64,000 bases of DNA, taken from contig BGKB01000217.1 of the NCBI GenBank assembly GCA_003116975.1, positions 23,803-87,802 on the forward strand. Direction: 5' to 3'. The notes under the pieces were generated by a model. The model had not been told where the DNA came from and did no database searches. It saw only the letters and a list, made by a program, of their open reading frames with translations. The DNA is from Aurantiochytrium sp. KH105. Its lineage: Eukaryota > Sar > Bigyra > Thraustochytrida > Thraustochytriidae. A program made the translations under genes and the position numbers. Shown here piece by piece: positions 9,684 to 18,398 of this stretch. Positions within the stretch are counted from its first letter, which is position 1. Each line of letters starts with the position of its first letter.

Positions 9684-11896
9684 TTACGATTGGTCGGAAC
9701 CATTGTTAAAGTTGCGCAAGGACTTGAGAAATTGTGTTGGAGAGAAGCGCCTCATCATGGACTTCCTGACGACGATGCGGCCGAATACTCGAGTCCACTC
9801 GGCATCAAAAGACTCGTGATCCTGGCGGCAGTGACGCAAATCAAGACTCGCCATTCCAAGATCAACAAGTCTGACCGTTCCGTTTCCTTGGATAGTGACA
9901 TTGCGCAGTCCCATGTCGCCATGAGTGATACCAGCTCCGTGCAGCTTTTCCAGAAGTGCATGGACTCGCGAGTGCACGGTATGGAGCCCGACTGACCTCG
10001 CCGTTTGCTGCCCGACTTTCGATCCGAGAGAGTGCCCAGTATTGGACATCACAATCATGAAGTAAAAGCCCCCGTCAATGGGAAACTCTCCACTGTAACG
10101 GACTACAGGGAGCACGCTGCCTTGCAGTGCGCGAGCTGCACCATCGTAGAGACGGGCTTCCTCCACTAACATGCCCATAAACTCGGTGGCCTGCTCATTG
10201 TTGAGATTGTAGCCGGTGTCGTACGAAGTCTCGTCGTCTAGATAGAGTGACGCCTTGGCGAAGCAGTCGTGGAAAGTTATACCTGCGATTTCGAGGGTGC
10301 TGTCCGAAAAGCCAACGCCGTATGCACCATGAAGTGGGACTACACTTCCTATGGATGTACAGACGGTCAACACAGCCAGCAAATCGTCCCTTTCGGAATT
10401 GTCACCGCCGCTGCCTGCCTGCCGGAATGTCGTTTGTGCCTGACTAGAGGATGCGATGCTGGATTCAAACCTGCTCATGTTGGGTCCCTTGCTCGAAAAT
10501 TGATCGGCGTTTTTATCGATCCTGTTTTGGATCGCCTTGTTGTAGGAATCCGAGTCAAGTCCGGACGGGATCAAGGTCTCGTCCTTCATCACAAGATGAA
10601 CGAATACGGTCATCGCCTGCAGGAGCGAAACCGGCTGTTCTGCAAAGATATTGCCCATGGTAATATTGCCAGGTCCCGCGTCCGATGCGTTCGCGTCTTG
10701 CGCCATGGTAGATGTCCATGGCTCAAATCTCTCGGAATGGTGCAGCGTCGTCTGGCCGTTTTCGTCGATATCGAGCTTCAAAAAGTAGGTGGACTCCCAA
10801 TTCGATAAGATGCCATAGCGACATCCAGTCAGCATCATGTAGCTACACACTTGGGTCACTGGATGTCTCACGGATGCATACGTTTTTCTTCGAGAGCTAC
10901 CGCTTCCCTCGTAAAATGGTTCCAGCTCACTCCTTTTGTATTCTTCGAACGTGGTTTTGCTTAAGGTCTTGTCCGTTTTGTATTCGATCATGCAAACCGG
11001 GAACGACTCCAAGTAAATTATGCCGTCCGGTTGGCGTGGTGTTTTTGAGACGAAGTCGAAGACACTATAGTTACCACCGCTCTGATAACTGAGTTGGACG
11101 CTGTTCGGTTCGTTGGTTGTCCTCAAGATATGCTTCGCAGCTTCGTACAGTTTCTTCATGATGTCCACGACGCACTGCTCGGAAGTACCTGGCTTGTAAT
11201 CGCGGAGGTACACAATTGACTCGGGGAAAGAACTACGTTTTTCTTGAAAGGCGACAAGCCTGCCGACAAATTCTTGCAGATCGCTGTGAGAATATGCACA
11301 TTCATCGAAACTGGCAAACCCCCATGGAACAGCGATGTCGGGGCTGTAGAAATGTGGAATGCTCGTAGTACCCGTACTGCTCGCATTGATAAAAGACGGA
11401 GGGTCGTGTGCCATAAGGTTGCTCCATACAGATACCACCGCCTCCTGTCTCGCTCGAAGTTCCGCGATTTCTTGAGCAAGCGCCTGTCTTCCAGCAAGGG
11501 CATCATCCAATTCCCTCTTGAAGTCCATCTCGCGCGTCTCGGATTTGCGCTTCAAGCCGCGCACTTCTTCGCGGAGTCTAGCTTCAGAAGCTTCCCGTTC
11601 TTCGCGCTCCCTTATTCGTCCCGCCTCAGCANCTCCCTTATTCGTCCCGCCTCAGCATCCAGGACATCGACTACATGATCTGAAATCCATGATGTGTCTC
11701 CATCGCTCCTCCTAACAAGCGACTCCAGTTCATCGGACGCTTCTGTGATGAGATGATGATCCGAGGGATTCTTTCTCCATTCTTTGATTTGTGCAACCGT
11801 GACATTTTTCACGAAGGTATCTTGGTCATCCTCCAAATCGAGCAAAGTATCGCGTCGTGGTAGTGCGGCTGCAGCCGCGCGCCCGTCGCCGCACAA
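9684..11896 (-). CDS. PD-(D/E)XK nuclease fused to protein kinase, Crinkler-like
   Basis: The main frame (9684-11564, 626 residues) has an N-terminal coiled coil, then a restriction-endonuclease-like domain with P179D180, a downstream E194YK196 (D...ExK triad) and the helix VTQVCSYMMLTGCRYGIL. A C-terminal kinase lobe follows with catalytic loop H548GD, N555 and metal-binding D568LG. This nuclease-plus-kinase pairing is known from Crinkler-type effectors of oomycetes, fungi and other eukaryotes. The glycine loop and lysine are not obvious, so kinase activity is uncertain. The gene is interrupted at one N (11632) lying between two identical 25-bp copies. Treating the 26 extra bases as an assembly artefact joins the upstream 94-residue frame (start 11896) to the main frame, and the remaining length is an exact multiple of three, about 728 residues. 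Secretion or a LFLAK-type header was not seen. Confidence 0.7.
11607..11657. other. Assembly join: single N between two identical 25-bp copies
   Basis: Positions 11607-11631 and 11633-11657 are identical and separated by the only N noticed in the window (11632). Removing one copy plus the N restores one reading frame across the nuclease-kinase gene, so this is most likely an unmerged contig overlap and not biology. Confidence 0.85.
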
Positions 11897-12109
11897 CGCT
11901 TGGTTCGCTGTAGCACCACTCCTTCCGCCCGGTGCGTTGTCACTTGCGCACCGACACGCTTTCCCTCGCTCGATCGGGTTCTGCTAACCTGCCCTGTTTT
12001 ACTCGATGCTGGGCTTGAAAGCAGCCTGTACGGGGTTAGGTTTGGTTCTTCCTACAAGGTTAGGTTTAAGTCACACGGTGTGCGCGCTACTCATTCCGGC
12101 CGGCATCAC

Positions 12110-12177
12110 GGTGACACGATTTTTTCTGCGGCTTCACGAGATCATAGTCCGCAGTCTAATGTGTTTGTAATAACGGA
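12110..12177 (+). repeat. Dispersed composite repeat, unit c
   Basis: Starts GGTGACACGATTTTTT and ends TAATGTGTTTGTAATAACGG plus A, the same ends as unit a. It lies about 215 bp upstream of the nuclease-kinase start and carries the GTGACAC word at 12111. Confidence 0.65.
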
Positions 12178-12240
12178 CTTTGGCATTCGCTGCTTATCCC
12201 GGCACCATACGCACTGTACTGGCAGCATGCATGCAAAGTC

Positions 12241-12523
12241 GCGTATCCCGGCACCATTACCCTACTAATCCTAGGCTAGGTTGTCCCGGCACCAATGCCC
12301 TACTAATCCTAGGCTAGGTTGTCCCGGCACCATTACCCTACAAATCCTAGGCTAGGTTGTCCCGACACCATTGCCCTACTAATCCTAGGCTAGGTTGTCC
12401 CGGCACCATTACCCTACTAATCCTATGCTAGGTTGTCCCGGCACCATTACCCTACCAATCCTAGGCTAGGTTGTCCCGGCACCATTGCCCTACTAATCTA
12501 GGCTAGGTTGTCCCGGCACCAAG
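12241..12523 (+). repeat. 38-bp tandem array A (about 7.5 units)
   Basis: Each unit is a 16-bp core GGTTGTCCCGGCACCA plus a 22-bp spacer of the type TTACCCTACTAATCCTAGGC followed by TA. Cores start at 12279, 12317, 12355, 12393, 12431, 12469 and 12506. The period is 38 bp; the last interval is 37 through loss of one C. A diverged half-core starts the array. Confidence 0.9.
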
Positions 12524-12879
12524 CGACGAGGTCTCCCTCCCTCTTTCCTCCTCTATCATTCTCCTCCCACACACCCACAGTGACTCCCCTTCAAGAACCG
12601 CACGCACACGATACACCTTAAAAGATGGGAAACTGAGAAGTTGGAGAACATGGTGTCGTATTGATCGAACTAATGCGTTTGTAATCACGGACTCGCGACA
12701 TGTTGGCATGGGGGTATGGTGTACGTTTGGCATGAGGCGTTTCAAGGTAAACCACAGTGGTTGAGCATCTATGCATTTTATAGGAACGGGTGTGGGGACT
12801 GTGGATTACTTTCCTGATCGGCGAAAGTGGGTAACCACTTTCACCCCCACCTTGACCAGTTTCATCAAGCAGTCGCGAT

Positions 12880-13230
12880 GCAAGTGAAGCGAATCGATGC
12901 AAGTGGACGGACGGCGGTGCAAGTGAAAGTACCTTCGTGCAAGTGCTTTTTACTCGCATGCAAGTGAACTGAAGGCCGAATCGGCCTCCACAGCTCCACT
13001 TTCATCGGCACCTAAGACTGCGGGGTCCTACGTCAACCCTGTCTATCTGACCACTTTCACCCACTTGCATCGCAAGAACACAGGCAACGTCCCCACATGC
13101 AAGGTCATGAAAGGTCGAGAAAACATGCAAGGTCGCCCCACATTGCATGACATTGCATGACCTTGCATGATAGTGCCTACCACAGCCCACTTGCATAGTC
13201 ACCTTGCATGAGTGATGCAACGCCATGCGG
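12880..13230. repeat. Cluster of ATGCAAGTG and ATGCAAGG words
   Basis: GTGCAAGTG or ATGCAAGTG occurs about five times between 12880 and 12965, with CACTTGCAT (opposite strand) at about 13061 and 13189. ATGCAAGGTC and its complement recur between 13080 and 13205. Spacing is irregular; no coding explanation. Confidence 0.55.
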
Positions 13231-13463
13231 CAATGCAATGCGACGAGACTGTGGGCGTAACTGTGGATCACGCGTTAGTTGCCACTATGGTTTAATGGCT
13301 ATACGGCGAGTCGATGTGTCCACAGTACCCCCTAGTGGTCTTGTATTGGAAGCAAACGGAGTGAAGATAGCTCAGAACATATAAGGTAGTTGGCGAAATG
13401 GGGGTGTAAAAGGAGCGTCTCGAAAGAATGCTGTCTGTCTGTCTGTCTGTCTTGTCATGGCTG

Positions 13464-13800
13464 TGGTGCCGGGACAACTTCGTTCGACCAATCAGATGCC
13501 GTGGTGCCGGGACAACCTGAGCCGGGGCCCAATCAGATGCCGTGGTGCCGGGACAACCTCGTCCGACCAATCAGATGCCATGGTGCCGGGACAACCTCGT
13601 TCGACCAATCAGATGCCATGGTGCCGGGACAACCTGAGCCGGGGCCCAATCAGATGCCGTGGTGCCGGGACAACCTCGTTCCACCAACCAACCAACCAAA
13701 CCAATCAGATGCCATGGTGCCGGGACAACCTCGTTCGACCAACCAACCAACCAAACAATCAGATGCCATGGTGCCGGGACGACCTGAGCCGGGGCCCAAT
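13464..13800 (-). repeat. 38-bp tandem array B, same core in inverse orientation (8 units)
   Basis: On the plus strand the core reads TGGTGCCGGGACAACC, the reverse complement of the core of array A. Cores start at 13464, 13502, 13543, 13581, 13619, 13660, 13715 and 13769. Two spacer types alternate: one around TCGTTCGACCAATCAGATGC (38-bp unit) and one around TGAGCCGGGGCCCAATCAGA (41-bp unit). Two late units are lengthened by CCAA repeats. Confidence 0.9.
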
Positions 13801-13869
13801 CTTTCGGCGAATCGGACGCCCCCCCCCCCCAGGGAGATGCGTCATAGATCTTGATACCGTTGCGCAGTT

Positions 13870-15405
13870 TCATGGGAGACTTGGGGGAAACTTGGAATAC
13901 CTCCGCTTGCGGGGTTCCATGGGAGGCTTGGAAAACGTCCTCGTGTGGGGTTTGTATGGCCTGCGCACTGCATAGCGGCGGACTGAGAGCGTTGCTGCGT
14001 CGCGGGACTCACGCCAGCTATCCCAAAACGTCTTGGAACGTAATTCTTTCACGTGGTATCTCGTCCTACTCGTTTTGGAATGCCGGTCGCCAAGACTTCC
14101 CTTGTAAATCGACAACGCTTCCTCGTACATCTTCAAAGCTTCACTGTACTCGCCCTGGCTATTTAATAGCGCACCAGTGCAAACAAGAATATCGGCAAGC
14201 TTAAGTGCACCACCATCACCACTCCGAAATTCCAGTACTGCGTCTCGCGCCACTTTCAGCCACCATGCGCGCACGCGTCGATCGACCTTTCTGATCAGCG
14301 TCATGTATCCACCGTCCACAGTCGTCTCGACGGCATTGTCAATCATCTCCTTGTCTTCTTTCTTCCAGCACTTCGCTTTGCGTATGTCGATGTGGTTCTT
14401 GGACGTGACACGGACCACTCTGGATTTATTTAAAAGCAGCGTCTCGACAAAAGCCTGCTTTTGTCCTGGTGTAACGATGACCTCGAAGTTCTGCCCCTGC
14501 GTAATGGCGCCCATGATTTCCCATATGCACCAGGCCCGCCGCAAAGGCGCTGGTGTGTCCCAGCGGTCAAAGAAGATGACCGCGCTTTCGAACCGTCCGA
14601 TCGCGCGGTGTAATCCGTACGTTAGATATTGGTTCCGCGTTGAGACCACCTCAGGAGGCAGATCCTCGTCTGTGCTTGTCAACAAAGGCTGGTTTGCGCA
14701 AAATAGGTCAAGCCAGACAAAGGCAGCGTCGGCGTCTTGGTCAAAGTGGTCCTCGAGCGCTGCGACGAGGTCCCGAAAGCGGCACTTGCGTGCCTGGCTC
14801 ACAAAGGTGCTTTGGAACTCTTTGCCAACATCCTCTTCATCAACATGATCGAGGTAGAGCTGTGCCTGGGGCTGGTTCTTGGTCAAGGCCAGTACGACGT
14901 GCTCAGCCACATCTTCCGTGCTCCAGTCTTCACGGGACTTAGGATAGGCGTCCCAATCGGGCCGAAAGGTGATCGGTACGTCAACGTACGACACGCGACC
15001 TTGCAGTTTGCCGTTCGCCTCGTTGCGCAGGACCAGGATGGTGGCGCCCTCTTTGACATTGTTAGAGAGGGCGCGCCTGGCCACGTACAGCTCGACGCCG
15101 ATGGCGGCTTCTCCGCTGAGCACCTTGTCGCGGAGCTTCTTGATGGCGCGCAGCGAGATGCTGCGTGGGTCGATGATCTTGCGCGCGTCCTCGGAGAAGA
15201 TCTCACCGTCCGCCTTGCGCGTGAAGCTGAAGCGAATGCGCGCAGGGAGAACGGCGCGCGCGTCCTCGGAGAAGCTTTCGCCGTTCGCCCTGTGCGCGTC
15301 CTCGGAGAAGGGGCTTTCGCCGTTCGCCCTGCGCGTGAAATGGAAGCGGATGCGCGGCAAGCTGGCGCATGCCGCGCTGGACATCTTGGCGAAGGCCTTC
15401 GTCAT
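13870..15405 (-). CDS. TIR-like domain protein with C-terminal TPR remnant
   Basis: A 511-residue protein. Residues about 198-300 form a flavodoxin-like TIR-type domain: FVSQARKCRFRDLVAAL, then DAAFVWLDLFCANQ, AVIFFDRWDTPAPLRR and AWCIWEI (291-297). The last motif corresponds to the S-x-WCL-x-EL helix of TIR domains, whose Glu (here E296) is the NAD-hydrolysing residue in active members. A tetratricopeptide/kinesin-light-chain-like unit (GEYSEALKMYEEALSIYKG, about 427-445) begins near the end but degenerates, so the repeat tail may be truncated. The N terminus carries a duplicated segment (RIRF-FTR-A-GE-FSEDA, about 18-75). Such TIR-like/TPR proteins are expanded in stramenopiles and haptophytes and resemble signalling or immune adaptors. 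It lies in the accessory island, on the same strand as its neighbours. An alternative start is Met8. Confidence 0.65.
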   Translation of the reverse strand: MTKAFAKMSSAACASLPRIRFHFTRRANGESPFSEDAHRANGESFSEDARAVLPARIRFSFTRKADGEIFSEDARKIIDPRSISLRAIKKLRDKVLSGEAAIGVELYVARRALSNNVKEGATILVLRNEANGKLQGRVSYVDVPITFRPDWDAYPKSREDWSTEDVAEHVVLALTKNQPQAQLYLDHVDEEDVGKEFQSTFVSQARKCRFRDLVAALEDHFDQDADAAFVWLDLFCANQPLLTSTDEDLPPEVVSTRNQYLTYGLHRAIGRFESAVIFFDRWDTPAPLRRAWCIWEIMGAITQGQNFEVIVTPGQKQAFVETLLLNKSRVVRVTSKNHIDIRKAKCWKKEDKEMIDNAVETTVDGGYMTLIRKVDRRVRAWWLKVARDAVLEFRSGDGGALKLADILVCTGALLNSQGEYSEALKMYEEALSIYKGSLGDRHSKTSRTRYHVKELRSKTFWDSWRESRDAATLSVRRYAVRRPYKPHTRTFSKPPMEPRKRRYSKFPPSLP

Positions 15406-15661
15406 CGTACTCTCGAGTGAGCGCGCGTGAGGGAGATAGCGGAGGAAGGCAGGCGCGCGGAGAGGATGGGGACAGACTGGTAGGTGTTGAGACGCTCGGT
15501 ACGTACGAGTCTGTCAGTGCAGCGACGAGCAGCAGCGAGGACTTGCGCGTCTGTTGTGTGTAAGTGCACACTGCCAGCACGTGCCTTTTGAAGTCATAGG
15601 CTAGTAGGTCTACTACAAGATTTTTAAAGAGAGACTGTTTATTAGTTAGTTAGTTAGTTAG

Positions 15662-16715
15662 TTAGTCACGCAATTCGCGGTGACGTACTACCCGTTTTGG
15701 CGAAGGACTTGCATCCTTGATGAGCGCGACCGTGCTACGCGCACGCTTCAGCGTCATGTTTTTAGTTGGCACTTCGCCCGGATTGTACCGCACGAACTGT
15801 CCAATTGCGCTTGTGGTAAACTCTTGCGTAGCGCGGAGCAATTCAGGGCACATCTGTCCAGGATCGTCAAAGCTATTGACAAGTGCCAGGAACACAGACG
15901 CCTGGCTCTGTTGTGCGTCCTTCATGTAATCGCGGGAAACGACACTGCTCCGCTTAACTCCGTTTGACTCTGCGATTTGCGTCTTGCTAACGCCCATCAC
16001 CGCTTCATTGATCGTAGCATGCACAAACGGGATGAGGGGTCCCATGCGCTTGCCCGGTGCACAGAGCTTTGAACTGACCGCCTTGGTAAGCTCGCATGTC
16101 TTGATGCGCTCTCGAGCCGAAGCCTCCAGTTGCAATGGCACCGGTTGGCGGCGATGCTCTCTCCGCACAAGCGCCACCTCGCCGGCGTCCAGTGCCTTCT
16201 GCAGCTTGCGCACCCCCTTGACCAGGGAGATCACAAAGTCCCGCACCATCATACCCTGGAGGGTACGCGCGGAGTAGCAGAAATGAGAGAATCCCCGGTG
16301 TGTCAGGAGGATTTGCTCGCGGTTTTGACCACCATGTTGCCCCCGGGATGAACTCGCTCCCCTACTCACTCGGGGGAGCAAGTTTCGCCGAGATTTGAAC
16401 GTCAATTCCCCTGCGAAGTCCTCCTGCGGTAGCCCCTTGCGACTTGTCGCCGACGATGGCGCGCTTGGCCTTGTCCTTGCGAGCGTACCCGGCATGAGGC
16501 CATACCTCGTCGAAGTCGAAGATGAAGCCCTCCTTGTCGGCGCTCTCGAAGTAGACGGTGGCGAGCTTGCGGAGGCCCTCCATGTCATCGATCTCGTGCA
16601 GGTCGGCAACCTCTTCCAGCACTTCATCGAGAAGTGCATTGAGCGCCGAAGGTGCAGGTGTTGCTTGTACGAGTTGAGTTGAACTACTGGAGACTGAAGT
16701 TACAATGGTGCTCAT
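15662..16715 (-). CDS. MSV199/KilA-N-like DNA-binding protein, frameshifted
   Basis: Two overlapping frames together resemble the MSV199/N1R-type module of nucleocytoplasmic large DNA viruses and phage-like antirepressors. The first (start 16715, stop TAG at 16362) carries FDFDEVWPHAGYARKDKAKR; the second (to 15662) carries GGQNREQILLTHRGFSHFC, then VRDFVISL, and a C-terminal part with SKTQIAESNGVKRSSVVSRD. In the family these parts are contiguous. The switch lies near 16341-16375 and needs one base skipped (+1), close to a run of C. A sequencing or assembly error, a real pseudogene or a programmed +1 shift are all possible. A GTGAGT sequence sits at the break, but splicing there would remove the conserved GGQNREQI motif. 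Neighbours are the TIR-like gene and an orphan 275-residue gene, all minus strand. The likely role is sequence-specific DNA binding. Confidence 0.5.
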
Positions 16716-16899
16716 GGTCTTCGTCGTGAGTTAGTGTTTCCTCCTTTACTTGGTCTTCGTTCGAGAGTTTCGGGACTGCTGCCGACTTGTGATCTGGAGG
16801 GTTCCGGGACTTATCTGCCGTAACATTGCTTTTCTTGGTCAACTTGGAGTACGGGAAACTTTCAGGTCTGAGTTCACGAATTCAGTAATTCATACGTAC

Positions 16900-17727
16900 T
16901 CAAACATGAATCGATTTGTTCTGCTTACGATTTGAGTCAATTGTAGACTGCTGGCTCTCGTTTTCGTCAGCTCGAGGGCGTTTATGACCTTTTGTAAAGT
17001 TCTTTGCTTCCATCCACCAGTCAAAGGCACCGATACTTGCAGCTCTACGTTTGAGATCGGTCCCATTCGTTGTTTCGAATTCCGCGTGCAAACGGAGCTC
17101 TCCCCATGTGGCTTGGTCATCTGTCTGCACGACATGGGAAGGCTGCGTCCAGAGCTTCTTGGCTACATGTGCGCGAAGCTTGTTGTCCATGTCTTGCGTC
17201 CATCTTTCGTGGCGCCAGAATTGGAGAGCTAGAGACTTGGGACACCGTAAGATGCCAGTACATTTACAGAGTTCTTGGCTGATGTTGCGCCAAGCGTAGA
17301 CGATTCTTCCGCCACGCCTTGTGTAAAACTCTGTAAGCGTTCTTGACGCAATGGCGGGATTGACGCTATCGTCGTCAATACGAGCCATGAGCGATCTCAA
17401 TTTGGGCCCTTCGGTCAAAGGGTCCCAAGGTGTGTCTCGAAGCGAGATGTACTTGTCACAGTGCGGGTCATTGTTCGGTTCCCTAAGAGGTTTCTTTTGT
17501 TGTACGCGTCTCATGTTGTGGCATTGCTTGCGAAGGCGCTGAAAACGCTTCGCACCGTTATGTACATCATTGGTGACAGAGCCAATGCCAGGCACTGCAA
17601 GAAGATCAGGACTAACAAGACACTCCGTAAAAGCGGTCATAGTGGCCATGCTTACAGTCGAGCCCTTGGGGTCAAACTTCATCTTGCGGGGCGTAGTTGT
17701 AGCTGCACTCTTTGCCGGAGAAGACAT
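16900..17727 (-). CDS. Orphan basic protein, unknown function
   Basis: A 275-residue frame from ATG at 17727 with coding-like composition. It has a basic N terminus (TTTPRKMKFDPKG), a segment LLAVPGIGSVTNDVHNGAKR resembling a helix-hairpin-helix turn (VPGIG), several Trp-rich stretches (WRNISQEL, FWRHERWTQDMDNK, FDWWMEAKNF) and a C-terminal basic patch KGHKRPRAD that could be a nuclear localisation signal. No family recognised. GTGACAC/GTGTCAC sites at 17871 and 17982 lie 145-260 bp upstream, as upstream of the helicases, suggesting it belongs to the same set. A DNA-binding role is only inference from the VPGIG turn and basic charge. Confidence 0.55.
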   Translation of the reverse strand: MSSPAKSAATTTPRKMKFDPKGSTVSMATMTAFTECLVSPDLLAVPGIGSVTNDVHNGAKRFQRLRKQCHNMRRVQQKKPLREPNNDPHCDKYISLRDTPWDPLTEGPKLRSLMARIDDDSVNPAIASRTLTEFYTRRGGRIVYAWRNISQELCKCTGILRCPKSLALQFWRHERWTQDMDNKLRAHVAKKLWTQPSHVVQTDDQATWGELRLHAEFETTNGTDLKRRAASIGAFDWWMEAKNFTKGHKRPRADENESQQSTIDSNRKQNKSIHV

Positions 17728-18398
17728 GATGATTCGATGTGACGCGATGCGATGCGATGCGATGCGATGCGATGCAACCTGTATTTTTTTGTTTGAAGTT
17801 TGGTTTTGGTTTTGGTTTTAGTGCGGTAGTGCTTGGCCTATGGACCACCGACCGACCAGCTCAGATGGTTGTGACACATTTTTTCGCAGCGAGGAGAGCG
17901 GTCTGATTCAAGAACGGTATACATGGGTCGACCCGTGCCAAAAGTAAGGCTGCGCACGCGTCTATTGCACGCGCCTGTCCTGTGTCACGAAAAATAAATA
18001 AATAAAAACATCCATTCATTCGCTTGCCTTGTAAGCTGTGTTGATCGAAAGCAGGTGCCCTACGTTTATGCTTATAATCGCGAGATCACAAGAGCAGTGT
18101 CAAGACAACTGGGAGATTGTTGATTGTTTGGCATGGCGTAACAAAAGGTGTTTGCACGTAGAAATTACTGTCAGTGAAGGTGGGGGCAAGGAAGTGAAAT
18201 TACCTTGGGGGAAGCTCGAGCTGCCATTCCCAACTTGGTCAATGTGTTCCACCGAAATTCGCCACATCATCGCCTGTTGTGATGGTGCTCGCAACCCTTT
18301 TCTATTCTGAACTTGTCAACTTCATCTTCTTCATCTGGATCTAGGTATTCTTCGGCACGATCGTACTTCGATGAGACTCGCATTTCTCGCATCTCACG
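17728..18398. other. Intergenic region with GATGC repeats and two GTGTCAC-type sites
   Basis: A short (GATGC)n tract lies at about 17740-17776. GTGACACATTTTTTC begins at 17871 and GTGTCAC at 17982. AT-rich (AAAT)n lies near 17990-18005. No convincing gene. Confidence 0.6.

Larger units (their letters stand above)
11897..13869. other. Two-kilobase repeat-rich region without genes
   Basis: Holds composite repeat unit c (12110), a 38-bp tandem array (12241-12523), a cluster of ATGCAAGTG/ATGCAAGG words (12880-13230), a (TGTC)n tract (about 13432-13452), a second array with the same core inverted (13464-13800) and a C homopolymer (about 13819-13829). ORFs in the second array are products of the repeat. 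Confidence 0.8.

Noticed and set aside
12241-13800. CRISPR array
   Set aside because: The sequence is eukaryotic, spacers within each array are nearly identical instead of unique, and no cas gene is present.
13390-13975. Frames of 154-172 codons through array B
   Set aside because: Products of the 38-bp repeat with no sequence beyond it; the array is better read as non-coding.
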